Positions 35,660-48,951 of a DNA stretch of 64,000 nt are shown piece after piece. Source of the DNA: Plantago ovata (Eukaryota > Streptophyta > Magnoliopsida > Lamiales > Plantaginaceae); the NCBI GenBank assembly GCA_028274465.1, contig CM051457.1, positions 15,945,097 through 16,009,096 of the forward strand, given 5' to 3'. A program made the position numbers and the translations under genes. The notes under the pieces were generated by a model. The model was not told the origin of the DNA, made no database searches, and was given only the letters and a program-made list of their open reading frames with translations. Each line of letters starts with the position of its first letter. The first letter of the stretch is position 1.

Positions 35660-38600
35660 ATGGGTTCCAAGAAAAAGTCGATTTCGCATAAAAATTCTGC
35701 CGATCGAGGGATGTCGATCTCCGGTAAATTTTCCTTTTTCCTTTCTTTTTTCAACTCTTTTTGTTGTGGCTATACTATACTAGATGTTCTGGATTTTTTT
35801 TTTCAAGTAGTTAAGATTATTATGTACCTGAAGATTAAATAGTTTGTGTTTGGTGAAAGAATCAAACTTTGTTGTAGTATTTCAAATTCGTTTTATTCGA
35901 TATTGCTTATTTGTCCTAATCCCTGTACTAGTTTTAGCTTATAAGTAATAGATAAATTTGTTAATTATAAAAAATACTTAAGAAAAACACAAGAGATTGA
36001 AAGCAAGTATTTTTGTCTCTTGTGTTAATATGGGGTATCAGCTTTTAGTTGTAAAAGGTTCGATTTTGGAGTGAATTTGTTTGAGGGATGCAAATTAGGT
36101 GTGATTATCTAAGCTCATAAGTTTTGGATCAGTGAAAGGGCTTCATTTTAGGTGATAGTTTAGCTTGATTCGTGTTCGGTAGTAAGATGGGCTGTATTGA
36201 TTTGGATTTTGGTATTGGGAGTGTTTCTCATTGATCCGCCTGAATGTATATGTCTGTGGTAATTGCGGCCGTTAAGGTTCCGTTGTAAGATTCGTTGCAT
36301 TGTTTTGGATTTGGGGAGATGTTTCTCATTGGTCCACGTGAATGTATGTATGAGGTAATAGAGGTTCGAGCCAATCAATTCCCGTTGCGTCTTGAATGTC
36401 TGTGCAGCAGTTATGTGACGTCAAAAGTGGGAATTTAATTTTCTATTCATCGTTTCATTCCGAGGTTTATCTGTGATTTTGTTTATTTTAAGTAAAAGAA
36501 AGTTAGGTAAGTCCCATCTGAATGTGGGGGTAAAGTCAGTAGCTCTTCTTTTTCTTTTTTCGGGAATATCGGATGTGCACCTAAGTGTAAGCTGGTAACT
36601 GGATCCCATTGATTCTCATTTAGCGATGTGGCTATATGTGATGTCGAATGTCAGCTTTTAATATCTCTTACCTAGACATGATTTGGAAATTTATCCGTGT
36701 TGTTTTGTGCTTGGAGAGCTGAAAGAATTTTAGGTAAACTCTTGTCCGTATGTGGCTTGATGCTTGGATCTGATCTTGGACTGTTCGGTATTTTCTGTCT
36801 GTAAGGTTGTTGCTTCTGTTATTCTGGCAATCCCAGATTATGGATAGTATAAATTTCATTAGCCAAAGATCCAGTTGCGCTGTGTAACCAGAGGTAATAG
36901 GAAAATTTATAATTAGGGGACTATCCAATTACAGAGTATAAATTTCATATGCCAAAGATCCATTGGGCTGCGACGCTGCGTAACCAGAGGTAATAGGAAA
37001 ACTCTGTAATTAGGGGACGATTCAAAGGGTTAATTTAATTTGATATGGATAGCTAACTTGATAATGTTGCATGCTCCTTTTGCTTTGAATTAGTAAAAGA
37101 GCATGGGACCCTACATTTTCTTTTTAAATTTCTGAATAAAATCATGGGGGTTTATACTTTATAAGAACACATGAATGACAAAAGGATGTTAGATTTAAGG
37201 GGAGCATAACCATTTGATATCTTTCTACTACTACCTATCAAAAAGATGAATTCTAGACTAAAGTTCAAACCTATGCATTGATCTATTTTTGCGTTTCTAC
37301 TATTTCCGATCAGTTCTTACCCTGCCAAAGGGGCAGTTTTAGAAGAGAGCTGTGTGCTCTATGTTGTTTTGACCATATAGTTTACTTAACAGTGGATTTG
37401 TTAAGTATCATTTCTGACATAAGGAAAAAGATGTCCCATTTTGTTTTGAGTAAGTACTGATGGATATGAATAATAATCGAAAACATTGGGAGTCTTATTG
37501 TGACTCTCTAGTTACCATAGTACCTGGACACTGGAAATTGCATCTATTTGTAGTATCTTCATATGTAAACACAATATTTACCAGCAACTGGCCAAATAAG
37601 TTGTTGTGATTGTTCTCAAGTTAAACAACAGATCCAGGATTTCCTCTATTTACAATTTGTTTTTTTGCAGGACTTCGTGCAAAGCATCAACAGGAATTAG
37701 ACTCTTTATCCCTAACTTCACAGCCTCTGAAGACACTAAAGCTTTTCAGTTTGGCTGTCGGTCAATACGTCAGCAAATCTGTTACATATATGTTATCTCA
37801 TAGTGTGTGGCTTATGCTTCTGACTTGCATTGTTGCTATTGTTGGAGTTCTACTTGTTAAACTTGATGGTCCTCATGAGAAGGTAATTGGAAGAGTTAAT
37901 CACTAACTTCAATTTAGTAAGGTTCTGCAATAACTCTTTGTCACCTCTATCTTACTGAAATTAAAATTCAGACCTGAATGCATTAATTCTGGAAAAGTAT
38001 GATCTCTGTCGAATGGGATCGCTGTCTTTGACCTTGAACTCTGATATTTTGTGGCCAATTTAATTAATATTTATTATGTTGTACCAAATGCAGCATGTTG
38101 ACGAAATTCTAAGCTATTTACAATTTGGATTGTGGTGGATTGCTCTCGGTGTTGCATCTTCCATTGGACTTGGTAAGCAACCTGGACTCCACGAGTGTAT
38201 GCTTGAACTGTTCCCTTATGTTTATGACAACAATGATTGATTGTCTTTAGGAAGATTCATCATGGATGATGCAAGAACCTTAAAATGTTATGTGGTATAT
38301 GTATGTTTATTTTCACCAAGTATATATTATGTACAGAAAACTACAAATTCAAGTGTGGATTTTATCGTGGTAAACCTTTTCTCTCCATTGCTAACTCATA
38401 GAGATGATGTAGTCTTTCCTATTACATATATGGTTTTGATTCAGTTAATATCAGAGAATTGACCCGTGCTTCCACTGTCCACGTTAGCTATAAGGCTATG
38501 ATTTTGAGTCATTTGCATGTGTTAATTTTGGCTTCAGATAAGCTTTGGATGTCTTTCCATGTTCTTGCCAGTTAAAATTATTAGTGTGCTTTTTCAGCTC

Positions 38601-41027
38601 TTTCTGTTAACCAATAAACAGTCTAATTAATAATTACACGGACTGTTATGAAGAATAAGAAGTCGTAGATCTTCTTTATTGGCTTCTAAGCTTTGTTTCT
38701 CTTACTTTGTTAGGATCTGGGTTGCATACTTTTGTGCTGTATTTGGGGCCTCATATTGCATTTTTCACGATAAAAGCCATGCAATGTGGTCGAGTTGACA
38801 TCAAAAGTGCTCCATATGATACAATACAATTCCAGAAAAGCTCGTCATGGCTCGGAAAGGATTGTGCTGAATTTGGGCCCCCGCTGTTTCCATCTTCACA
38901 AGGAGTGCGGGTTCCCCTTACTAGCATATTGCCGCAGGTCCAGTTAGAGGCCATCCTATGGGGCCTGGGAACTGCACTTGGTGAACTTCCTCCATATTTC
39001 ATTTCGAGAGCAGGTATGAGCTCCATTTAGAGAAACATTTAGGCTAAATGGTTTATGGGAAATTGGCAGGAAAAAAAAGGAAATTGGGGGAGAAATTCAT
39101 ATTCCTTTGGAAAATGTTGGAGGAAAATTTTGAGCTGAATAAACTGTGAGATGTCAAAAGCCAACTTGCTTACTTCCCTTCCTTCCGCTTTAAGTTTAAG
39201 TTACTTAGAGCATTCACAACAGCTTCCCTAAAATGGTTTTTTTGCTTAAATATTGGCAAAAAATCAAAATATGTGTTAAAAGGTTAACAAATCAGATTCC
39301 CTAAAACTTGTATGAACCACCTAAAAAAATAGGGAACACTATTCACATGCCTAAACTTGTACATGGCAAAAGTTTTTTTTAGTGTATTAATCATTAATTT
39401 ATATACTATATTTAGAATATGTGGTTATTAAAATTATTATTTATATTTATATTAAATCGCTAAAAAGAAATCTGATTTTAGTGAATTGTTAAATACGTAC
39501 TTAAAATATTATACGGAACAAGTTTAAAACGATCTTAGAGAAATTTTTATAGGAAAACTGCTGTGAATGCTCTTATCTGCTAAGTCACTCACTTGGACAC
39601 TTTGTTTTATACCAAGCTTTGATTTGTTTGTAGTTTTTTTTTCATGAAATAACCAAGTCAGACACCGGGGTAGAGTTGGGTAATTAAAGCAGACACCGTA
39701 ACATAGATCAGCGGTATATACTGCTGGCCATTTCATTACCTTATGGTTCTTTTACTTATTCTCTTCTTAAATAGCTAGCTTGTCTGGATGTAAAGTCGAA
39801 GCAATGGAAGAATGGGATGGTTCAGCTGATGAAAGTAACGGAATTGTATCTGCTCGGCTAGTTCAATTAAAGCGGTGGTTTCTGTCACATGCCCAATACT
39901 TGAACTTCTTCACGATCTTAGTCCTTGCTTCAGTTTGTTCCTTTACTCGATAATCTTTAACCAATATTGAATTTCAATATTTCATTCCTTCGTTCAATAG
40001 GTTGATTCCATCATTGGTGCTGCTGCTCTTATAACCGTTAATAATGTGAATATATTGTAGGTACCTAATCCTTTATTTGATCTTGCGGGTATAATGTGCG
40101 GGCAGTTTGGAATTCCTTTCTGGGAGTTCTTTCTCGCAACAATGATTGGGAAAGCAATCATAAAGACTCATATTCAGGCATGCAACAGCCCTCAACTATT
40201 ATCTTTTTGCATTTTCGTAGAATAATATTACAAAGCTTCCTAAAATCTCAATAGAATTTTGATACTACCAAAAATTTATGCTGGCACATAGTATACAGTT
40301 CTGAATCTGTTCTCCAATCAAATAATCATTATCTCTGAATTTTGTGGCTATATTCTCTGCAAACTACCCTCTGGAGTTTTAGAGTATAGAATTTTGTCCA
40401 CAGCGAGGCGTCATATATTACTAAAAAATTAAGTGTGCCTTAGTAATCTGACTCTGACAGCTAGCCTTTATGCTGGGAGGGAGGGATCATCCCTTATTTT
40501 GAGATGGTTATGGAACTTGTGCATTCCTTATATATTGATTGATGTTGAGATAGTGATATTCTTATCCATTGTCAATTATCTGCAGACGGTGTTCATCATT
40601 TCCGTGTGCAATAACCAACTTCTTCACTGGATAGAAAATGAACTAGTTTGGTTGCTGAGCTTTATACCTCATTTCGACACAATCTTGCCCAACCTAGTGG
40701 CGAAGCTTCATTCCATGAAGGACAAGTATATGGTCACGAAACCTCATGCACCGTCAAGCATGGAGGTACATTAATTTCTGACTTGTCTTATTTTATGTGA
40801 TTTGTACTTGAGATATACTAAGACATGGATTATACGTTTTTCAGGGGAATAAATGGAATTTTTCTCCTGCGTTCATATGGAATACAGTGGTGTGGTTTAT
40901 GCTATTGAATTTTTTTATCCAAATAGTGAACTCAACCGCACAAAGGCATCTAAAGAAGCAGCATGATAGAGAAATAGCTGTGTTGAAGAACAAGTCACCG
41001 AAGCAGTCCGATGACTCAGATCATTAA
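35660..41027 (+). CDS. KMS1: KMS/VMP1-type endomembrane protein (SNARE-associated/VTT domain)
   Basis: Eight exons join in phase: 35660-35723, 37671-37882, 38094-38172, 38714-39013, 39775-39932, 40061-40177, 40586-40765 and 40845-41027, giving 430 residues. The protein has several membrane segments (for example [15 protein letters not shown] and [14 protein letters not shown]) and a central loop-rich SNARE-associated/VTT region with the signature [18 protein letters not shown]. Further conserved segments are [15 protein letters not shown] and [16 protein letters not shown]. The C-terminus is charged and Lys-rich. This matches plant KMS proteins, homologues of animal VMP1, which act in ER-Golgi organisation, secretion and autophagy. 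Intron 1 is nearly 2 kb with two local duplications; intron 4 carries a PIF/Harbinger MITE. Intron 6 begins with GC in place of GT (40178-40179), and only this junction restores the frame HIQ-TVFIIS. Confidence 0.92.
36188..36360. repeat. Diverged tandem duplication in intron 1, period about 97 bp
   Basis: TTTCTCATTGRTCCRCSTGAATGTAT follows a TTTTGGATTTKGG block twice, with the shared GTTTCTCATT at about 36223 and 36320. The copies differ at several positions. Confidence 0.6.
36847..37022. repeat. 88-bp tandem duplication in intron 1
   Basis: AGTATAAATTTCAT starts at 36847 and again at 36935. Both copies continue GCCAAAGATCCA, a variable core, AACCAGAGGTAATAGG and AATTAGGGGAC. Similarity is high. 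Confidence 0.85.
39208..39572. mobile_element. PIF/Harbinger (Tourist-like) MITE in KMS intron 4
   Basis: This 365-bp AT-rich element has terminal inverted repeats GAGCATTCACAACAG and CTGCTGTGAATGCTC (one mismatch). It is flanked by TTA at 39205-39207 and 39573-39575. The 3-bp TTA duplication and GAGCATTC-type ends are typical of PIF/Harbinger MITEs. It lies wholly within the intron and leaves the splice sites intact. Confidence 0.9.
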
Positions 41028-42235
41028 TCTAAATGAGCTTCTCGTCTTGATTTTCTCCTCTAGTTTTTCATTTTTAGTGTTGATCATTAGAACCAAACCA
41101 GGTATTAGGATCTGGTGATTGAGGAGGGTATGTACTGTCACCATTTAAAGCCCCCCGAAAAGTGTATACATTTTCAGTTGCCCTAGAAAAACTTGGTTTC
41201 ATTCCTCCGTGTAACAGAATGGGCGGGCTCGTGGCACTTGTGCTCCTGGAGAAACAAACCTGTTATAATTTATATATAGACATTTCATTTAAAATTGTGC
41301 CTTGATACTGTACTATTGAGGAATTGAAACTGTTCACAAGTTCAATTCTGTGATGTACTGTATATGATATGGATATGAGAAAGCCAAGGTCATAGTGATG
41401 GTTGGACACTTGGACTCAGCTCAGTTCGCTGCCTGCACCTCTCTGAACGGGTTTTAGTTGGTTTCCACCCGGTTGCAAGCCTTTTGATCAGATACAATCG
41501 GTGAATAAACCACTCAAGTACCATTTGAGAAGGCCAAGTTTACAGTCTGCAACTTGCAGTGACCCACTTGACTGCACCTCCCGTGAACCCACTAGTTAGC
41601 ACTGAGTTGTTTATTCACGAATCACGAGTAAATGGAGCGGTTTGGATAAAGTTGTAAACAAAGGAATGGGATCAGATCAGAACATTGGACCGGGAATTAT
41701 GTAATCCATGTGTTTAATGACAATGACCAATAGATTCATCCTTTCCCATTTTAATACTAGGTACCCAGCTAGAACATTGGATCGAAGATAAATGACCATT
41801 TTTTATTTTCGAAATCATTCTATAAAAACTCCCAAGTTAATTAAACGTGCTGGCTTTGAATCAGTTTTATATTTGGTGACCTAATAGAAATAGAAAGTTT
41901 CTCCTTGACTTCATTAGTGAGTACAAAATATGTTGGAACTTGGAAAGGATCCAAGTGTTAATCGAGGAAGATCACTCTTTGGCCATTGTATTGAAGCCTC
42001 GCCAATAGAAGGGACATGGGTATGGAACATGAAACAGTAGTCACGGTACCCAGGAAGCACCTGTTGGACCATCTGGGAAGAGTGAAGAGTCACATACTAC
42101 TGCTACCTCTGGTCCGACCAAAACGACTTGAATACTTGATGATATAATACAAGCTAGTAGCTAACGCAGGCTAAAAATTTGACCCATCGACTTTGACCTT
42201 TGTTGTGGATTAAGAGGAAATCTTTGTTTTAGGTA

Positions 42236-43171
42236 GGGTAAATTACATTAAACCACCCTACTAGAAACTCATATTACGGATTCTTCCTCGCTAGTTTAAC
42301 AATTACAGATAGTCCCAGTCGCCGGAAAAAAGTTGACTGGCCCGTTATTCATTTTTGGTTTTTGTCCGGCCAACCACGCCCTTAGCACAAAAAATACAGA
42401 TTTTTCCTTTTCTTTTTTTATCTTTTCTTTTTTCTATCTTTTCTCTTTTCCTTTTCTTCCTTTTCTCTTTTTTTTATCTTTTCTCTTTTTATTTTTATTG
42501 TTCATCTTCTCCATGAGAATTCCGTTGCCGGAACTAATTCCGGCACCGGAAAAATTACAGCTCCGGCAGGAGCTGTAGACCGGAGCTGTTAAAACAGCTC
42601 CGGTCAGCTCCTACCGGAGTTGTTTTAAGCTCCAATCAGAGAACAGCTCCGATTGGAGCTTATTACAACTCCAATTGGAGCTGTTTCGGAGCTGTTAATA
42701 AACTCTAATCGGAGCTGTTAAGAGCTGTTAACAACTCAGATTGGAGCTGTTAAATAAGCTCTGATTGAAGCTTTCCAATCGGAGCTGTCAAGGAGTTTAT
42801 TTTTTTTTATTTTTGGGGTTTTTTCGAAAAAAATTCTTAATTTGGGGTTCTTATAGAATAAATATTAGTTCATTTTGAAATATGTATAATTTTTGTGGTT
42901 AATGTGAAATACATTAAAGTTATTTGTAAAATAAAAATTTTTAGAGGCAATGTGTAAATAATGCAAACTTAACTTGTTTGTTTCAATTCAAATTCTGAAT
43001 TTCCGACAGGGGTAGAAATGTAACTCCAGCTCTTAATTCGCAAAAAGTCAAGTTCGTGGGACTATCTGTAATTGTTTTTGTGTAACATCGGGCTACATGT
43101 TATTGTCTAACTAAGAGGGAATGATCTGTAATAAAAAAAAATAACAGGGTTAGATGTAAATTTATTACCCC
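42236..43171. mobile_element. Non-autonomous DNA transposon with long inverted termini and AGCTCC palindromes
   Basis: The left end GGGTAAATTACATTAAACC resembles the reverse complement of the right end (GGGTAATAAATTTACATCTAACC). Further in, the 20-mer AACAATTACAGATAGTCCCA occurs at about 42298 and, inverted, at about 43061-43080, so the termini extend over roughly 80-100 bp. Long termini suggest a Mutator-like element, though I cannot see a 9-bp target duplication. The interior has a C/T-rich tract (42400-42510) and dense palindromes of AGCTCCGATTGGAGCT type (42540-42790). There is no transposase. Confidence 0.6.
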
Positions 43172-44317
43172 GTTGTAAAAGCGGCCTAATTCTTCTACTA
43201 TAAATAGTTAATTTTCATACTATGTAACAACACTTGGACACAATCGTGGAGCGTGGGATCACACTTAACTCTCAGACCGTGCATGAATTTGTAAATAGTG
43301 TTTCTCCATTAACTCCTTTATCCTAGTAGGACTATTATTTACATGAATACATCCATTCTTTTACAAGTAGAATTTTTTTTTCCTTTGTAAACAAAAATAA
43401 ACAAGTGTTGATTTTCAACTCGCTTGAAACTTATTAAATTCACTTAAAGTTAGATCAAGCTCATTAAATTCAGTACCATTCAGTTTAAAGTTCAAACAAA
43501 TCTTAGTAGTATTTTTTATTTTGTTTGTGGTGATAATAATTTGTATATCGTTTGAAAAAAAGATTAATAATTTGTATATAAGGATCTCGACAAGCGACAA
43601 CCCTTTGGATTGGCACAAGTACTCCTATGTTTCGTTGCTCCAGGTGATATGCTGGCCCTAAAAACCCACACGTGTATTTTCCATCGTAATTTGTTCTCAC
43701 TCTTGCGGACACAAAAAGAACTTCACACCAGTTTGTCCACCCTTAGATTAATTATTACTCGTGTGTGTATCAAGAAATTTCTCAGTGCATAAACCATCCT
43801 AAAATATTCAAAACAAGTACGCTTAACCCTGAAGTTTTATTACTTACAAATAAAATTACCAAAAGAAAATGTATATTTATTATTAGTATAACTATAGTTT
43901 CCAATTTATTTCACCTCTCAGGGTATCACCCTTTCGTCAGTGAATTACACTGGATGGAAGTAAGATATTCATATTCGGTATGGAAAAATGATAACTCAAA
44001 AGCTAAGCAGCTAGCTAGCTAGTTGATTGTATGATCATACCAAAGTGAACTATTTAGTACGCCGTTTGAAGCAAAAAGTCAGCATACTCTAAAGTCCAAA
44101 GTCTACAAAGCACACTATTGCACGAGAAGAGGAAAAATTTAAAGGAAAGACAAAATCGAATTCAACGGATTACATAAACACAGTCACCAGAGTCGTAAGT
44201 TGACTGGTGAGGCTCTCAGGCTCTCAGCCGTCTACTTAGAAGTTGGAAGATAACAATTTGAATACTAAATCGTGTAAAGATGCCTAGTTTTCACACCAAA
44301 CCATCCAAAACTCTCTC

Positions 44318-44327
44318 TATATATAAT
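44318..44327 (+). promoter_or_regulatory. TATA box of the STP gene
   Basis: TATATATAAT lies 121 bases upstream of the start codon at 44448, preceded by a CT run. The placement suggests a leader of about 90 bases. Confidence 0.6.
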
Positions 44328-44447
44328 ACTATGTGCCCCTTCTCATTTCAAACTAATCATTTTGTAGTACTATACATTTTTAACTAACTCTGCATACGGA
44401 TATTATCGGTCAAGAATTCTTTTATCTAGTTTTCCGCTCCTCTTCTC

Positions 44448-47400
44448 ATGGCGGGAGGAGGCTTTGCGACGGCTGCCGGTAGCGGCACTGAGTTCGAGGC
44501 CAAGATCACCCCGATAGTCGTGATCTCGTGCATCATGGCTGCGACTGGAGGTCTCATGTTTGGCTACGATGTTGGCGTTTCAGGTTCGTTCTCAAACCCT
44601 ACTCAATTATATATTTGATTCCGAATCTACTTTTTTGGTGTATTTGTAAAGTGCCTCATGCGTGTCTTAGTTGCTCTAGGCTGTCTTATTTTTGGTCTGA
44701 AAAATATTTAATTCAGTCAATTTAGTTTAAATTTGCTAATTTGTTTTATATAGCTAGCCTTAATAATAGTGTACGTATAGTACACCATAAAAATTTGTAA
44801 AAAATAAAAAAAAAATAAAAATTAATAACAAATGGGACAGAGGGATATATAGTTTCAGATAATCTACCTGGATGAATCTTTAAGTGAGATAGAATGGTAT
44901 ATTGTTTGTTATATATACTCCATATATATATATATATATCCGTTCCGATTAATTCATTTTGTATACTTTTAAAAATATAGTAAAAATAATTAAGAAAATT
45001 ATATTATGATAACTTCAACGGTAACATGGATGATGATGATGTTCAGGTGGTGTGACGGCAATGCCAGATTTCTTAGAGAAATTCTTTCCCGTGGTGGCAA
45101 GGAGAACCAGGGATCCAGGTATTAACAGTAACTATTGCAGATATGACAACCAAGGCCTACAACTCTTTACATCCTCGCTCTATCTGGCTGGCCTAACGGC
45201 TACTTTCTTCGCGTCCTACACGACTAGACGCCTAGGCCGCCGGCTTACGATGTTGATCGCAGGCGTTTTCTTCATCGCCGGAGTTATACTTAATGCTGCC
45301 GCTCAGGACCTTGCTATGCTCATCATCGGCAGGATTTTGCTTGGTTGTGGTGTTGGCTTTGCTAATCAGGTACCACTCAAACCATCATTTTAGAGTCATG
45401 ATTTTTTTACTAAGCTAAATTTATAAATAGTTGATTTTTAGGTGCATTTATCTAATTTAAATCACATTTTTAGTTATTAATGTGTATTTATAAATGATTA
45501 TATTTAGCATCTCCGATTCCGTTCTAACTTTTGGATCAGGAGACTTGGAATTTTCTATCCGTTCATACTTCATACATCAACATCACTTAAAAAGGATTGG
45601 TCAGCAGTGCACTTATAAGATTATCTGAATCCTTATTTTCTTTCCTTCAAATCACATGCTTCATGTTTGTGTAGTTCATTTTTAAAACAATCTAGACCTT
45701 GTGGTCGGCTTGTTAATTTCAAACTTATCTGGTCGGCTTGTTAATTTCAACTTATCCATTCGGGTAATTAATTAGAATATTCCTATATAAATTATTATTG
45801 TTGATGACTATTATCCTATAATAAACTTAAATCATACACACGTTAATTATTTAAACTGGGGTGAGTGATGTTAATTTGAAATTCTTATAAGAATCAAGGT
45901 TTTCTTAAATATGAGAAAAATCACAATTCTTACTTGCTATTTCAAACTTTAGAAGATTAATTAGAATTTCCAAAGGAACTCCAAAAAATGCATGTTGTCG
46001 GCATGCATCTTAGCGTGTTTGCAGGAGATTCAAGGAACTCCACCTGCATGTACGTGTATGGAATTTATACATGCTTGTACAGTTGTACTTGACTTATTTT
46101 TAGGTTAACATCAGAAATTCGCGCTACAAGTATCAATTTAAAAGCTTTTCTAAGTATTATTTTCAAAAACCTTGGAAATTTTTGTATATGAACACACACA
46201 ATATACGCAATATACTCTCAACATACACGACAATTAAGTTATACAGTACTAATTTCTATTTCTACCTTTTCATCCTTATAACTTCATATTTCTTTTAATA
46301 AAGCTTTTGTTAACTCTAAACATCAGGTGTAGCCGTAGAGCTAAGATATTTAGAGAGTGAGTTAATACTTCACCTCAAGTTGTGTGGTCATGCATCATGA
46401 CCAAATGAAATAAGTTGTCCCATACGACATCGATGATTGTCTTTGCGAACACTTTATTATTAGCTAGCTTATTGAATTCATGCATAAAGTAACCTTTGAT
46501 AAGGAAAAGAAAAAAGAAAATTTTGTTACGTTTTCTTTGTACCCCCATGAGGCATGAGTTGACGAGTGATAGATAATAACATGTCTGAGATATGATAATA
46601 ATTTCAAATACAACGACAAAAATGGCAAATCAACAAAATTTTAGAATATAATGTTTACACATTGAAATTGAAATATAAAATCACACAAGTAGTAGAAATG
46701 CAATAATAAATAAACTACTTTAGCGGTAGGTGTATGTCTCTTTCATCTTTTCTTTTTTGCATAGTATAGTACTATTTCATAACATATGCGTGGAGGTCTT
46801 AGCATAAAAAAGTTGAATTGGTGGCATTTATGTAAAGTGTTGTAATGTATGTGTCTTTATTAAATTTGCAGGCAGTGCCGCTATTCATATCAGAGATTGC
46901 GCCCACAAGGATCCGCGGTGGACTCAACATCTTGTTCCAACTTAATGTCACCATCGGAATTCTCTTTGCCAACCTTGTCAATTACGGCACTTCCAGGTAC
47001 CACTTCATTTATTCGTTATTACGACAACGCTAGTGTTTTATTATATGTTTACACTGCACAACACATTAAAACAATATAAACCAATGTTATAGCTTTAAAC
47101 AAAGGATGGGAAAATGCCAAAATTCCAAATATGACATATTTAGCTTTCGTCTTGTAAATGTTGGTTATAATGTTGTAACACTCCTCCAATGACATAACAG
47201 AATTGATGGATGGGGATGGAGACTATCCTTGGGACTGGCAGGGATCCCTGCAGTGCTTCTCACCATAGGGGCACTGTTGGTCGTCGACACACCGAACAGT
47301 CTCATCGAACGTGGCCATTTAGATGAAGGAAAGGCCGTGCTCAAGAGGATCCGTGGAACGGAGAACGTTGAGCCAGAGTTCTTGGAGCTTGTTGAGGCTA

Positions 47401-48287
47401 GTCGAATAGCAAAGGAAGTTAAACACCCTTTTAGAAACCTCCTCATGAGAAGGAATAGGCCTCAACTCACTATTGCCGTAGCTTTACAGGTAGTTACTTG
47501 ATAAAAATTGTTACTTTTATATCAACTTATAACTTCGAACTTGTGGTAGAGTTGGAATTATATGTTTCCTTTAACAAAACTATGGTATGTCTGTTTGCAG
47601 ATTTTCCAACAGTTCACAGGAATCAATGCCATCATGTTCTACGCACCGGTCCTATTCGACACTGTTGGATTCGGTAGTGATGCTGCTCTGTATTCCGCTG
47701 TGATCACCGGGGCTGTCAATGTAGTATCAACCGTTGTATCAATATACTCCGTTGATAAAGTCGGGAGGAGAAAGTTACTACTAGAAGCAGGCATCCAGAT
47801 GTTTTTGTCACAAGTGATCATAGCCATAGTACTAGGCCTCAGGGTGACAGACCACTCGGATAACCTTGGACATGGCTATGCGATTTTCGTGGTGATCTTG
47901 ATATGTACCTTTGTGTCTGCATTTGCGTGGTCAATTGGACCTCTTGGATGGCTGATCCCAAGTGAGACGTTCCCACTAGAGACACGATCAGCAGGGCAAA
48001 GTGTTACGGTGTGTATCAATCTGGTGTTTACATTTGTGATTGCACAAGCTTTTCTTTCAATGTTGTGTCACTTCAAGTTTGGGATATTCTTGTTCTTCTC
48101 CGGGTGGGTGTTGGCGATGTCGTTCTTTGTGTTTTTCTTGCTTCCTGAGACGAAAAACATACCGATTGAAGAGATGACTGAGAGGGTGTGGAAGAAGCAT
48201 TGGTATTGGAAGAGGTTTATGGATGCAGATTTGGATGAGGAAATAGGAAAAGATACCAAAAATGGGCATGCTAATGGATATAATTAG
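44448..48287 (+). CDS. STP13: Monosaccharide/H+ symporter, STP family (STP13-like)
   Basis: Five exons join in phase: 44448-44583, 45047-45369, 46872-46996, 47201-47489 and 47601-48287, giving 519 residues. The protein is a 12-helix major facilitator of the plasma membrane that imports hexoses with protons. Diagnostic segments are [15 protein letters not shown] in helix 1, the LGRR loop after helix 2, [14 protein letters not shown], the sugar-binding [12 protein letters not shown] in helix 7, VDKVGRR, and [12 protein letters not shown] with the terminal LPETKN motif. The exon phases and the wording of the loops match the STP13 group, which is induced by stress and pathogens and withdraws apoplastic sugar. 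Intron 2 (1.5 kb) contains a 27-bp duplication around 45702-45760. The C-terminal tail is acidic and Asn-rich. Confidence 0.93.
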
Positions 48288-48951
48288 TTCCCAGTTGTGA
48301 AACAAATAGGTTATTTGAATTGTTTTTTTAGATATATGGAATACAAATAAGTTTGAATGTTGCATGTGTATATATACAAAAGGAGATGTTGGATTGGACC
48401 TGCTTGAATTACAAAAACTCTAAGCTAGCTAGCACATGCGACATCTCAAATTTATTTGTATGTGCCCAAGTGGTTAATACATGTTCATGTACTATACATA
48501 ATTGAGATTTGAGTGTATCTAAGTAAAAGCTCTTTGATTACCTAACTTTTTTTACGCATGAATTTATAGTTTATTCAGCCCATTGAGAGAAAAATTACAA
48601 GACATGGACAAAGCAAATTGTTATGGCAGATTTTCAATATCGAGAACTAATGCAATTAAAGATGTTTGAGCATAATTGGTAACGAATTAACCTTAACGAA
48701 TATCATTTGAGCCGAGTCTGTGAAGAAAAGTGATGCGGCTTTTTTAGCCGGGTAAGTTTTGACTACTTTTGAACCGAACCTGTGCTCTTCTTCATTCTCG
48801 TCTTTCCTCTGTTCAAATAATTGGGCGCACAAACCTTTTTTGGCTTCTTCTATGCGTTAAAATTGGGAGACTAATCCGAATCGCCAAAATCAACCGCGCC
48901 ATCGCTGCTCAGCTCAACCACCTTCTAATTGGCTGGCAGGCACTCGATTAC
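48288..48951. other. Intergenic region and likely 5' untranslated exon
   Basis: The STP 3' UTR occupies the first part. From about 48770 to 48951 the sequence is richer in C and looks like a leader exon for the next gene, including a three-codon upstream frame (ATG CGT TAA near 48853). It ends at a strong GTATGT donor at 48953. The leader assignment is inference. Confidence 0.5.

Larger units (their letters stand above)
41028..44447. other. Intergenic region with one long-TIR element
   Basis: Both flanking genes are on the plus strand. The left part holds the 3' UTR of the KMS-like gene, the middle carries the long-TIR element (42236-43171), and the right 500 bases hold the STP promoter. No exon is recognised between them. 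Confidence 0.5.

Noticed and set aside
39990-40060. Possible extra KMS exon after an AATAG acceptor
   Set aside because: Exon 5 to exon 6 joins in phase to give the expected LASVPNPLFD, so the extra piece is not needed.
40433-40585. N-terminal extension of KMS exon 7
   Set aside because: It reads through intron 6; the family sequence continues directly from exon 6 at the AG acceptor before 40586.
42333-42578. Phe/Ser-rich open frame
   Set aside because: It is a translated C/T-rich tract inside the long-TIR element.
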